Shown here one piece after another: positions 44,636 through 54,007 of a stretch of DNA of 64,000 bases. The first letter of the stretch is position 1. Every line of letters begins with the position of its first letter. A program made the position numbers and the translations under genes. The notes under the pieces are model-generated. The model searched no databases. It was not told the origin of the DNA and worked only from the letters and a program-made list of their open reading frames with translations. Where the stretch lies: positions 226,059 to 290,058 of the forward strand of contig JANRLT010000007.1 of the NCBI GenBank assembly GCA_033762255.1. Reading direction: 5' to 3'. Origin of the DNA: Pirellulales bacterium (lineage in GTDB: Bacteria > Planctomycetota > Planctomycetia > Pirellulales > JALHPA01).

Positions 44636-45472
44636 TCAACGACTGAGCGTCCGGGCGGATTGGTCCTTCGCGTCTTGCAGCCAGGCGACTTCCGCCGTGT
44701 CGTCGGCAAAGCGTTTGATCCCGACCTCGCGGATCGCGCTATCCGGCACGCGCGACAGGGGAGTGTAACGTGGATGGTGGGCCTCTTTATACGGATCGTT
44801 GCTTTTGGCGTTGTAGCAGCAGATCATCGACCAGCGGGGGTGGTCGGATTTGTTCTGGTCGGACCGGTGCAACAGATTCGCATGAAAGAAAAGCGCGTCG
44901 CCGGGGGACATTTCGCAGTACACCACGGGCAGGCGTTCGAGAATGGCGTTGACCCGCTCCATGTTGGCCCCCGCCTGGTCGCCGGTCAAGACATGCTCAA
45001 TGCGGCCAATCTGGTGGCTGCGGGGGATAACCTGCAGGCAACCGTTTTCGCGCGTGGCGGGATCGACGGCAATCGACACACTGGTCAGGTTGGGCCAGAT
45101 GACCCCATTCTGGTACCAATAGCCGTAATCCTGGTGCCACGTCCACGCGCCGCCGACCTTGGCGTCTTTCATGATCATTTTGCTGTGGTAATGGTACGCC
45201 TCGTCGGCCAGCAGTTTCTCGGCACTGGCGACGATGCGCTCGCAGCGGGCAAACATTCCATAAATGCCGTTGCCGGGATGATTCCACAGCGACAGCCGGA
45301 CGTTTCCTCCTTCGCCATCCGCCTTGCCAAAGCTGTGCTGGTCAAGCTGGCGGTCTTCCTTGGCCGCGCGGCGCAACAGGTCAATCTCGTCCGGCTCAAA
45401 CATCCCCCGGGCCAGGTAATAGCCTTCGCGGTGGTATTCCTGAACTTCCTGGTCAGTCAGCGGTTGGGGCAT
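44636..45472 (-). CDS. Phytanoyl-CoA dioxygenase (PhyH) family protein
   Basis: The 278-residue protein is a Fe(II)/2-oxoglutarate dioxygenase. The HxD part of the iron triad is in AWTWHQDYGYWYQNG (near residue 115), the distal His in DALFFHANLLHRSDQN (near residue 200), and the following Arg can bind 2-oxoglutarate. The N-terminus (TDQEVQEYHREGYYLARGMF) is typical of PhyH proteins. The natural substrate cannot be read from sequence. It is the first of the three genes on the minus strand, with gaps of about 265 and 150 bp that hold repeats. Confidence 0.88.
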   Translation of the reverse strand: MPQPLTDQEVQEYHREGYYLARGMFEPDEIDLLRRAAKEDRQLDQHSFGKADGEGGNVRLSLWNHPGNGIYGMFARCERIVASAEKLLADEAYHYHSKMIMKDAKVGGAWTWHQDYGYWYQNGVIWPNLTSVSIAVDPATRENGCLQVIPRSHQIGRIEHVLTGDQAGANMERVNAILERLPVVYCEMSPGDALFFHANLLHRSDQNKSDHPRWSMICCYNAKSNDPYKEAHHPRYTPLSRVPDSAIREVGIKRFADDTAEVAWLQDAKDQSARTLSR

Positions 45473-45538
45473 GAGACACCATGAATAAAAAAAGAGGCGT
45501 GCGGCGGAGCAGTGAAATGCGTTATAATTCAGGTAGTA

Positions 45539-46453
45539 TTAGGATTCAAGCAGGTCACTCCCCCCTGGCTCAATTCCCTGGGGTGTAGGAGTTAGGTTAT
45601 CCTTCTTACCTGCCACGCGCCCGACTGAAAAACCGTTTCGCCGCAGGATAGCGGCGGTGGCGACCATCCAGAGTGCAATGCTGAAATTGAGTGGTAAAAA
45701 TATATACAAAGGCATATCAGCAAAGTCGATAAAATTTAGCAAAGCGTACTGGCAAAAACTGATGCAAAACCAAACAACCAAACTTTTAAGCAATGCGACC
45801 ACAAAGCTGCCACCGCAAAATGTCCATAAGTAAACCGCTATCGCGATCAAAAACCCCGGTACCGTAATAAAGCCAAATAAGATAAATAGGCCACCAATGG
45901 CTTTCAAAGCAGATTTGATTTCAATACTCCCGATCAAGAACTGAGATAGACTAATCATCAGGGCCGAGATTGCCATATACATAAGGATATGGCTGATGTG
46001 AAATTGGGTGTGCCGCTGCGAGAACGTTATCGGTCGCCCATGATAGCAGAGCTCGATACCGAGCCATAGCTTTACAAATAACAACACACTTTGAGCCAAA
46101 AAACAACACAGCAAATGAAAAAACCAAATCGCTGGAAAAACTTGCAACCTCCATGATAATGCGTGAAAGAAAGCTATTAGAACGATCAATATTTGACTTA
46201 GAATATTTCGATTCACAAAGGAGAATGGACTAAATAGCACCAAGCTAGCAACAAAAATTGTCATGCCCAGAAAACTGCCCACGGAGAGTCCCGCGCTCAT
46301 GAGAGCCAGAAATTCGTAATGGAGCTGGTGTAGCAACGGGTTTAAGAATGGCGGCACCACCGACCCCAATATCCACAGTGGCAAAATCTGGGCCAATGTG
46401 TACCCATAGGCTTCCTTCACGTCCGGGGTAATTGTTTCAGGCGATTCCGGCAT
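45539..46453 (-). CDS. Hypothetical polytopic membrane protein
   Basis: The 304-residue protein is mostly hydrophobic, with about seven or eight membrane segments (for example LALMSAGLSVGSFLGMTIFV and AIGGLFILFGFITVPGFLIA) and short polar ends. The N-terminus is cytosolic-looking and acidic; the C-terminus is Pro/Gly-rich. No family was recognised. It lies 66 bp upstream of the dioxygenase gene on the same strand but shares no evident function with it. Confidence 0.6.
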   Translation of the reverse strand: MPESPETITPDVKEAYGYTLAQILPLWILGSVVPPFLNPLLHQLHYEFLALMSAGLSVGSFLGMTIFVASLVLFSPFSFVNRNILSQILIVLIAFFHALSWRLQVFPAIWFFHLLCCFLAQSVLLFVKLWLGIELCYHGRPITFSQRHTQFHISHILMYMAISALMISLSQFLIGSIEIKSALKAIGGLFILFGFITVPGFLIAIAVYLWTFCGGSFVVALLKSLVVWFCISFCQYALLNFIDFADMPLYIFLPLNFSIALWMVATAAILRRNGFSVGRVAGKKDNLTPTPQGIEPGGSDLLES

Positions 46454-46705
46454 GCTGTGGTCCTATCGCAAACGAGGCAACTGCTCCTGTTATCACTACC
46501 TGCCACACACGGCCAGCTCGAATTCCGGTAACTAAAAAAGTCCCTGGCAATCTGTAACAACCGCTCACCCCGCAAAATTAAATTACAGCAGCACTGGCAG
46601 ACAGTCTCAGCATCATCCGCAAATTTTAATATCTCGCAATCATACGGTAAAATTCACTGGCAAACCGCTAGCTTTGTCTGACATAATACCAAATCATAAA
46701 TTTAA

Positions 46706-47818
46706 TTGCTTTTTACACGAAGAACTCCCATCAATCCCCATCATCCCAACGCCGGGCAGGTCCGCGCGGTCTTTCCACCGTTCGCGCATGTCCGCCGTTG
46801 GAGCCGCGCCGCCGCGGTTTGGCTCCCCAGCGCGGCATTTTATCTGCTTTCCCTGGCCGCGATCCTCCTCACCTCCCCTTGGGCGTGGCCCCCGCTAATA
46901 CTGCTAACCAGTTTGGCCGCAGCGCTCTTGTTTATTCTGGCCCACGATGCCGCGCATGATGTGCTGACCCCCTCCCGCTGGGCAAACCAGCTTTTAGCCC
47001 GGCTGTCATTCTTACCCGCCTGGCATCCGTATACCGGTTGGGTGCATGCGCATAATCATGTGCATCATGGCTGGACGAATTTTCAACCGCGGGACTATGT
47101 CTGGGCGCCGCTGTCGCTGGCGGAGTACCAGCGGCTTTCCCCGGTGGGGCAGGCTTGGGTTCGCCTGTGTCGCTATTGGCCCGGCTTTGGCCTGTATTAC
47201 CTGGTGGAAATTCTTTGGAAAAAAATCTGGCTTATTCAGCCAGAGGTCAAACGCCGCAAAGCGCGGCTGCGGTGGCTGGCGGACGACCTGCTGCTGGTGG
47301 TGATGCTTCTCGCCCAGGGCTGGGGATTGGTGGTCCTGGCCCGTTATTGGCAGACACCCGCCCCCGCGTGGGCGATTATTTTAGCCGCGCAGGTGTTGCC
47401 GATGTTTTTTTGCAACTGGTTTGTCGCGCTGATTACCTATTTGCAGCACACCCACCCGGCGATCCCCTGGTTTCAAAAGTCCGCCGAATGGTCGTTTTAC
47501 CTGGGCCAGGTGCGGGGGACGACGCACACGCATTTTCCCAGGGGAATTAATGGCTGGATACATAATGTGATGGAGCACACGGCGCATCATGTGGACCCGC
47601 GCATTCCCCTGTATAACCTGCCTGAGGCGCAAGAAAACCTGGACGCCACGCATCACCCGGTCAAGCATGTGTTCACCTGGCGCAGCTTTTCTTATACCCA
47701 GCGGGTGTGTCAGTTGTACGATTTTGAGAATCACTGCTGGCTGAGCTTTGGCGGGGAGCCGACCAGCAGCCGGACGGTGGAACTGCCGCTGGTGTTGGCA
47801 AAAAGTTCGTTTACATAG
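46706..47818 (+). CDS. Fatty acid desaturase family protein
   Basis: The 370-residue frame has the three histidine boxes of membrane di-iron desaturases: HDAAH (in LAHDAAHDVL), HNHVHH (in VHAHNHVHHGW) and HTAHH (in MEHTAHHVDPRIP), plus paired membrane helices. The only in-frame start is TTG at 46706, directly after a stop and without a ribosome site, so the real N-terminus is uncertain. A further HTHF motif (GTTHTHFPRG) is also present. Such enzymes desaturate or hydroxylate acyl chains or carotenoids in the inner membrane; the substrate is not predictable here. Confidence 0.82.
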   Translation: MLFTRRTPINPHHPNAGQVRAVFPPFAHVRRWSRAAAVWLPSAAFYLLSLAAILLTSPWAWPPLILLTSLAAALLFILAHDAAHDVLTPSRWANQLLARLSFLPAWHPYTGWVHAHNHVHHGWTNFQPRDYVWAPLSLAEYQRLSPVGQAWVRLCRYWPGFGLYYLVEILWKKIWLIQPEVKRRKARLRWLADDLLLVVMLLAQGWGLVVLARYWQTPAPAWAIILAAQVLPMFFCNWFVALITYLQHTHPAIPWFQKSAEWSFYLGQVRGTTHTHFPRGINGWIHNVMEHTAHHVDPRIPLYNLPEAQENLDATHHPVKHVFTWRSFSYTQRVCQLYDFENHCWLSFGGEPTSSRTVELPLVLAKSSFT

Positions 47819-48113
47819 CCAACGGAATTAAAAATTTTGCCCGCCCGCGCTTGATTTTGGGCCAAGAGATAGCGCAGGATGCATTGGTGGAGCGGGGAGT
47901 CGTTGAAAAGTTGAATAAGCGAGGAATGGAGATTTGTTAGGAGACTATTACTCCCGCGTGTGGATTGCGTGAAGCAAAGTAAAATAGCACGTAGCTCCGC
48001 GCAAAAATCCGTTGCCTTATGCGGTCTCAACCGGAATAATCAAGGCTTGGTAGATCTTCCTGGATCATTTGCCTTACATATTTTGCGATCGTTACCGAAC
48101 AAGAGGCCACCCG

Positions 48114-50036
48114 ATGCCAATTCGCCCTGGTTGTATTTACGCCGGTTTTTGCTTTTTGGTCTGTCTGGCGTTGTGTTGGGGAGGGCTTCGCAACACGGTG
48201 TTAGCCCATCCTGATCATGAAGAACCGGGTCTCTTGTTTCACTTTGTCGCCACGGGCCACCCGATAGAAAACGGCGCCATCAGCGACCAAACGCATCACG
48301 TTACGGCCAAACTGGTCGGCCAGCCAAAGCTGCAAACGCTCGGCCCGGCCGAAGGGCTGACTTTTAACGGCACGGATGAGTTTTTGCTGCTCGCCGAGGA
48401 CTATTCCGCCGCCAAAGCCGCCCTGCCAACCAAGGAATTCACCGCCGCCGCCTGGGTGAATCTGGCCCGCGCCGAGGACGCCTATGGCGGGATCATTGGC
48501 ACGATCCAGGATAATGGGGGGAGCGAACAAGGTTGGCTTCTGGGCTTTAACAATAACCGCTTTTCCCTGGCCCTGGCGACCACGGGGGGAGATGACGGCC
48601 AGGGAAAGCTAACCTACATGAAAGGTAAAACGCCGATCGAACTGGGCCGCTGGTACCATGTTGCCGGAGTGTACGACGGCAAGACGATGCGGCTGTACGT
48701 CAACGGCCAGTTGGACGCTGAATCGACGGAGCAATCGGGGGAAATCCACTACCCGCCCAAGTCCGCGTTTGTCATGGGCGCTTTTCATGACAATGATGAA
48801 AAGTACATGCTGGAAGGCTCAATCTACGAAGCCAAACTGTACAATCGCGCGTTGCCGGCGGAGGACTTTGTTAAGATCGCGGCGAAAAACGACAACCTGA
48901 CCAAATATGTCAATCCCGCGACCAAACAAGTCAAGTTCTTGGTGCAGCCCTATTTGCAATTTGGCACGCGCACCAGCATGGCCGTCATGTGCGAGACCAA
49001 CCGCCCGGCAAAGATGACCGTGGAATACGGGCCCAAGCAACCGCTGGCCAATAAGCTCACCAGCGATAAGCCTGGTCTCATTCACACCTGCATCCTAGAG
49101 AACCTGCCCCAAGGGGAACCGCAGTTTTATCGCGTGACCTGCGTTGACGAGGCCGATCCCGAAAATAGCGTCCAAAGCGGCCTCTTTTCGCTGCAAACCG
49201 ATCGCGGACCGGAACACGCCTGGGCGTTCGGGATCATCGGCGACACACAACGTAATCCCGCGATCACGCGCAAATGCGCGGAGGGGATTTATTCGCACCG
49301 GCCGAATATGCTGATTCATTGCGGCGACGTGGTGGACGATGGTTATGCCAAGAATCAATGGCTGAAGGACCTCTTTGAGCCGATGCACCCGTTACTGGCC
49401 CGCGCGCCGATGTTTCCCACTATTGGCAACCACGAGGGGAACTCGCACTGGTACTATGATTACTTTCACTTGCCGCAGCCTGAGTATTATTACACCTTTA
49501 CCTACGGCAACGCGCAGTTCTTTATGGTGGATAGCAACAAGTCACTCGCGCCCAATTCGGAGCAATACAAGTGGCTCGACAGCGAACTGGCCAAAAGCAA
49601 AGCCACCTGGAAGTTTACCTGCCACCACCATCCCTGCTTTAGCTCGGACGAAAATGACTATGGCGACCACAACACCGGCAACTACCGGGGCCAGCCAACC
49701 TATGGCGACACCAACGCGCAGCACGTGATCCCGCTGTACGAAAAATACGGCGTGGATATCGCCTTTAACGGGCATATCCACGTGTACGAGCGGACCTGGC
49801 CAATCTACCGGATGACCATTAATCAAAAGAAAGGGGTCCGCTATATCACCAGCGGCGGCGGCGGGGGTGGACTGGAACAATCAACACCACAGCGAACCTG
49901 GTTCAATTTGGAATTCAAACGGGCGCATCATTACTGCATGGCGGTCATCCATGACCGGACGATTCAGTTCAAGGCCTACGACGTGGAAGAACGTTTGTTC
50001 GACACGTTTGAACTGACCAAGGACGCCGACCGGTAA
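48114..50036 (+). CDS. Secreted LamG-domain metallophosphoesterase (purple acid phosphatase-like)
   Basis: From ATG 48114 (AAGAGG upstream) the protein is 640 residues, with a signal peptide ending near LAHP. Residues of about 30-235 form a LamG/concanavalin-like domain that should bind sugars or proteins. About 265-355 is a fibronectin-III-like module of the purple acid phosphatase type. From about 375 the metallophosphoesterase motifs appear in order: GDTQRN, GDVVDDG, IGNHEGN, CHHHPCFS and NGHIHVYERT. These are the di-metal ligands of the family. It probably releases phosphate from extracellular polymers. Confidence 0.88.
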   Translation: MPIRPGCIYAGFCFLVCLALCWGGLRNTVLAHPDHEEPGLLFHFVATGHPIENGAISDQTHHVTAKLVGQPKLQTLGPAEGLTFNGTDEFLLLAEDYSAAKAALPTKEFTAAAWVNLARAEDAYGGIIGTIQDNGGSEQGWLLGFNNNRFSLALATTGGDDGQGKLTYMKGKTPIELGRWYHVAGVYDGKTMRLYVNGQLDAESTEQSGEIHYPPKSAFVMGAFHDNDEKYMLEGSIYEAKLYNRALPAEDFVKIAAKNDNLTKYVNPATKQVKFLVQPYLQFGTRTSMAVMCETNRPAKMTVEYGPKQPLANKLTSDKPGLIHTCILENLPQGEPQFYRVTCVDEADPENSVQSGLFSLQTDRGPEHAWAFGIIGDTQRNPAITRKCAEGIYSHRPNMLIHCGDVVDDGYAKNQWLKDLFEPMHPLLARAPMFPTIGNHEGNSHWYYDYFHLPQPEYYYTFTYGNAQFFMVDSNKSLAPNSEQYKWLDSELAKSKATWKFTCHHHPCFSSDENDYGDHNTGNYRGQPTYGDTNAQHVIPLYEKYGVDIAFNGHIHVYERTWPIYRMTINQKKGVRYITSGGGGGGLEQSTPQRTWFNLEFKRAHHYCMAVIHDRTIQFKAYDVEERLFDTFELTKDADR

Positions 50037-50210
50037 GTGTTCCAGGGCAAAGCAGAAGCCAAAGCACATAAATACCGTGCGGACAATGGGCGTAACCCCG
50101 CGTTATTCTCCCAGGCGCAGCATAACCAGGATGTTGCCGCCAAATTGCATCCATGATTGGCTGCCGTGCGCTAGTCCTTGCCCCGATTCGCGTATGTACG
50201 GCGGGGGTTC

Positions 50211-51098
50211 TTAATCCAAATACCGCTTGGTCAGGTCGCCATAAGCGTCGATCCGCCGATCACGCAGGAACGGCCAGTGGGTTCGTACCACGTCGATCTT
50301 GTCCAAGTCGCATTCCACGAGCAATGTTTCTTCTTGGTCATGGGACGCGCGGGCCAGAATATTGCCATTTGGATCGGCGACAAAGCTGGCCCCCCAAAAC
50401 TCAATCCCGTTGCGCGTGCTTCCTGGTTCATTTTCTATGCCAACACGGTTGACCGCCGCCACAAAGACGCCATTGGCAATGGCGTGGCTGCGCATCATGG
50501 TTTCCCAGGCCGCATGCTGGCTCGCGCCGTACTCGGCTTTTTCCTCGACCAGCCAACCGATCGCCGTGGGATAAAACAACACCTGCGCCCCGGCCAGCGC
50601 GGTTAACCGCGCCGCTTCGGGATACCACTGGTCCCAACAAACACACGTCCCCAGGGGCCCGTGCCGCGTGTCAAATTTGCGAAAGCCCAGGTCGCCCGGT
50701 GTAAAGTAAAACTTTTCGTAGTAGCGCGGATCGTCGGGAATGTGCATCTTGCGGTACAGGCCCAATTGACTGCCATCGGCGTCGAACAGGACCGCTGTGT
50801 TGTGATACAGTCCCGGCGCGCGGCGTTCAAAGAGGGACGCCACCACAACGACCTCGTGGGTTTTGGCGGCGGCGCTGAGGGCCCGCGTGGCGGGGCCGGG
50901 GATCGGCTCGGCCAGGTCAAACTGGCAGTGATCCTCCGTCTGGCAAAAATATTGACTGCCAAACAGTTCCTGCAGGCAGACGACATTAGCCCCCGCGGCG
51001 GCCGCTTCGCCTATCCGCGCTAAGGCCTTGTCCAAATTTTGTTGCTTATCGGCCACGCACCGCATTTGCACGAGGCCCAGGGTGATTTTGTTTGGCAT
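50211..51098 (-). CDS. Carbon-nitrogen hydrolase, N-carbamoylputrescine amidase-like
   Basis: The 295-residue protein shows the nitrilase-fold catalytic triad: Glu in VCLQELFGSQYF, Lys in LYRKMHIPDDPRYYEKFYF and Cys in GTCVCWDQWYPEAAR. The length and the PDDPRYYEKFYFTPGD segment fit N-carbamoylputrescine amidase (AguB), which makes putrescine from agmatine-derived carbamoylputrescine. The partner agmatine deiminase is not in the window, so the substrate is inferred from sequence pattern only. Confidence 0.85.
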   Translation of the reverse strand: MPNKITLGLVQMRCVADKQQNLDKALARIGEAAAAGANVVCLQELFGSQYFCQTEDHCQFDLAEPIPGPATRALSAAAKTHEVVVVASLFERRAPGLYHNTAVLFDADGSQLGLYRKMHIPDDPRYYEKFYFTPGDLGFRKFDTRHGPLGTCVCWDQWYPEAARLTALAGAQVLFYPTAIGWLVEEKAEYGASQHAAWETMMRSHAIANGVFVAAVNRVGIENEPGSTRNGIEFWGASFVADPNGNILARASHDQEETLLVECDLDKIDVVRTHWPFLRDRRIDAYGDLTKRYLD

Positions 51099-51304
51099 GG
51101 GCGGGATAGAACGCTGAGAAAGGAGGAGAGGGTTGAATTAACGGTAATAAAGCAACTTAAACCATTGATGATAATAGATTTATGGTTTTAGAATCATTAT
51201 GAATGTGATTAACCAGACTAGATTTTGTGTGATATTTTTGTTTGTAACAGGGCGGATTATGTGATATTGTACATAAGTGTATCGATGAATGACAAGGAGG
51301 TTGG

Positions 51305-51715
51305 ATGATGTCGCTTTATGGAAGTTATTACGTCAAGCCGACGGCCTCGGCCTGTGCGCGTGCTTGGTCTCTCTGTGGTAATAGTATGCGCGAATACCAA
51401 AAAATCCGCGCGCATGCCCTTAAGCTGGCATTTTGGCCAAAGGATGCTGACATCGATTGGGATTGGATTAAATCGCTAGAAGCAAAACGGGTGGGTGAAT
51501 TACGAATTCACGAGACGATTGCCCAACAAAACAATTTGCGTGTGATCTTTTTTAAGGCGAACAAGATATTGTCGGGTGATCCTTTACCACGAATTTGGAC
51601 GTTGACTGTATATCAAAAGAAAAGGGACGATTTTTCAGGCAAGGAAATCGCTGCTTTTCGAGCGATGCGCGACATCGTGGTGGCGCGTCATTACGCCGAT
51701 CTTCCCGGGGCTTAA
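51305..51715 (+). CDS. HigB/RelE-type putative toxin
   Basis: The 136-residue protein starts at ATG 51305 behind AAGGAGG. Its second half resembles the RelE/HigB fold: WIKSLEAKRVGELRIHETIA, NNLRVIFFKANKI, PRIWTLTVYQKKRDDFSG and EIAAFRAMRDIVVARH. It precedes an XRE-type antitoxin by 50 bp, giving the toxin-first order of HigBA modules. Confidence 0.75.
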   Translation: MMSLYGSYYVKPTASACARAWSLCGNSMREYQKIRAHALKLAFWPKDADIDWDWIKSLEAKRVGELRIHETIAQQNNLRVIFFKANKILSGDPLPRIWTLTVYQKKRDDFSGKEIAAFRAMRDIVVARHYADLPGA

Positions 51716-51764
51716 AGGACCGCCCGCGTATTCCACAAATCCAGGTAACATAAACGAGGCAACG

Positions 51765-52268
51765 ATGACTCAAACGATCTCTCATGTTTCGCCCGGAAAT
51801 AACGTTTCCGTCGCGCCTTACGACCCCCGCGAAATCGCCAAGTTCTTGACAGCTTTTGTCGAGTGCAACCGTGAAATGCAAGAGTTAGCACTGGAAATGA
51901 GCGCTATTTTATCGGCTGAGGACTCCACGGACGACGAACGCCAGTTGGCTGCGGATGCGCTGCTGAGCGCATTATTTCCTAGCATCACAGCCGACGAACT
52001 AAATTCGTATCACCAACGGCTAAAATCTCCCGCCGGAATCGAGGCGTCAACAGCGCTGCGGTCCGAGCAAGAGTATTTTTCAACCCGTGTTAAGCAACTC
52101 ATGGCCGAAAAAGGAATCACCCAGGAAATGCTGGCTCAAGCGATCGATGTGGGCCAACCGGCGATTTCCAACTTGCTCAATCGTGGTTGCCGACCACAAC
52201 GGCGCACTATCGAGCGGATAGCTAATTCGCTAGGTGTCTCATGCCAAGAGATATGGCCCGGGGAATAA
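51765..52268 (+). CDS. XRE-family putative antitoxin with long N-terminal region
   Basis: The 167-residue protein ends in a helix-turn-helix: RVKQLMAEKGITQEMLAQAI, DVGQPAISNLLNRGCRPQ and RRTIERIANSLGVS. The first 100 residues are helical and acidic and probably hold the toxin-binding part, longer than usual HigA antitoxins. It should neutralise the upstream HigB-like toxin and repress the operon. Confidence 0.82.
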   Translation: MTQTISHVSPGNNVSVAPYDPREIAKFLTAFVECNREMQELALEMSAILSAEDSTDDERQLAADALLSALFPSITADELNSYHQRLKSPAGIEASTALRSEQEYFSTRVKQLMAEKGITQEMLAQAIDVGQPAISNLLNRGCRPQRRTIERIANSLGVSCQEIWPGE

Positions 52269-52346
52269 TTCATGGGGCAGCTTCATTTCTACTCTGCTTG
52301 CTGGAGTAAATTTAGATGAGTGGAATCGGGGTTTTGCTAGTAACTT

Positions 52347-52964
52347 TTAGCCTCGATCCAAATCCAGGACCTCGGCGGCGATTTGGCGAATTTCTTGCTG
52401 GATTTCTTCCACCGGACGGTCGGCATCAACCACGGCGATGCGGTCCGGCTGGCGCAGGGCCTCCGCTAAAAAGCCCGCCCGCAGTTTGGTGGCAAAGTCC
52501 GCCCCTTGTTGCTCCATGCGATCCAACGGGCGATTCAGTCGCGCTGCGGCCGCCGCGGGAGAAAGATCGAGCACAAAAGTGAGATCGGGCAATAGACCCG
52601 CCGTGGCAGTTTTGCCAATTTGCCATAGTAATTCCACATCCAGCCCCCCGGCGTAGCCCTGGTACACCACATTGGCCAGCAAATACCGGTCGCTCACCAC
52701 AATTTCTCCCCGCGCGAGCGCGGGTTGTATCACACTTTGCACCAATTGGGCGCGCGCCGCCATGTACAAAAACATCTCCGCCGGCCGGTCGATCGTCAAT
52801 TCCGCCCGATGCAGCAGCAAATCGCGAATCGCCTCCCCCAGGGGGGTGCTCCCGGGATCACGGCAGGTCGCCACGGTATGGCCTTGTTCCGACAGCCACT
52901 GGCAAAATTGTTGAATCTGGGTGGACTTGCCCACGCCATCCAACCCATCAAATGCAAAAAACAT
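52347..52964 (-). CDS. tmk: dTMP kinase
   Basis: The 205-residue protein has the P-loop FDGLDGVGKSTQIQQF at its N-terminus, CRDPGSTPLGEAIRDLLLH (nucleotide-binding DPG motif), the DRYLLANVVYQGYAGGLD thymidylate-binding segment and an LDLSPAAAAARL-type lid region. It phosphorylates dTMP to dTDP. It is convergent with the antitoxin gene and divergent from fliS. Confidence 0.95.
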   Translation of the reverse strand: MFFAFDGLDGVGKSTQIQQFCQWLSEQGHTVATCRDPGSTPLGEAIRDLLLHRAELTIDRPAEMFLYMAARAQLVQSVIQPALARGEIVVSDRYLLANVVYQGYAGGLDVELLWQIGKTATAGLLPDLTFVLDLSPAAAAARLNRPLDRMEQQGADFATKLRAGFLAEALRQPDRIAVVDADRPVEEIQQEIRQIAAEVLDLDRG

Positions 52965-53251
52965 AATTGAGGCAAATCAATATAAAAAAACCGGCGAGGT
53001 TGTGGTTGCTATAACTCCCTGACAGGGATGCAGGGGGTGAAGCGCCCGAGGGCGGGCGGCCAAAAGTCAAACCTTGCCCTTTATACCAAGTTTTCCCAGT
53101 TAAAAGAAACCGCCCAGGCGTCAAAGTTATGGTGAATTGGCCAATCCCGTTTTGGGGAGGGTGTCGCAAGCCTTTCTCCGCCTTGACCGATATAGGGGAA
53201 GAGCAAGCGGGGATACGTGGCGAGAACCCTCTTTAGGTGGCCTGGCAAGCT

Positions 53252-53707
53252 ATGCACAACGGCATGTTAGAGCGTTTGACGTGTGATGAATACTGGACGA
53301 CACAGGTCTTGACGGCGACACCCCAAAAGCTGCAATTGATGCTCATTGACGCGGCGTTGCGGCACTGTCGCCGGGCCGCGGACGATTACGCCCACGGCGA
53401 GTTTATCGCCGGGGGAGAGCCCCTGCTGAAAGCGCAAGAAATCTTTACCGAAATTATGTCCGCCGCGCGCCAAGGGGCCGACCAAAACCCGCTGGGAAGG
53501 CGGATCGTCGGGCTATACAACTTTTTATTTCGGCAATTGGTCATCGCGCATGTCCAGCATGACGCCGAAAAAATCGCCACCGTCATGGACATCTTGGAAA
53601 TCGAGCGGGAAACCTGGCAGCAATTGTGCGAAAAACTGGGGACCGACACGATGGGGACAGCCACGACGGATCAATTGGCCAGTTCGGGATATTCGTTTCA
53701 GGCCTAA
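53252..53707 (+). CDS. fliS: Flagellar export chaperone FliS
   Basis: The ATG at 53252 is preceded by AGGTGG; the product is 151 residues. The FliS pattern is clear: VLTATPQKLQLMLIDAALRH (the ATPxKLxxMLYDGAIR motif), followed by four helices and LGRRIVGLYNFLFRQLVIAH. FliS binds the disordered C-terminus of flagellin and delays its polymerisation. fliD and fliC are not in the window, so this is an isolated flagellar gene; the FlgI-like gene 1.4 kb downstream is the only other flagellar relative. Confidence 0.85.
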   Translation: MHNGMLERLTCDEYWTTQVLTATPQKLQLMLIDAALRHCRRAADDYAHGEFIAGGEPLLKAQEIFTEIMSAARQGADQNPLGRRIVGLYNFLFRQLVIAHVQHDAEKIATVMDILEIERETWQQLCEKLGTDTMGTATTDQLASSGYSFQA

Positions 53708-54007
53708 GCCAGCCAGCATTCGAGCATCTAAAAAACCCGCTAGCAAGGGAACCATTGTCGCTAGCGTTCCCCGGGCCGGGGAAAAACTGGCGATTTTCCC
53801 CGCCCCTTGCCACCGCGTCACAGCTTTCCAGTCCGGCCCGCGCCCAGCGCGCGGTTACGCGCGCGAAAAGCAATTGGGCAATTGCTGAATTTCCCGGACA
53901 GTTCTTGCCGAAAGATATTGCGCGGCAAAGTTTGTGCGAACTCCCTTCTTTGACATTCGCGGAACGTCCGGTTCTGCTGCCAAATTGTCTTTCTTTCAGG
54001 TGCCAGC

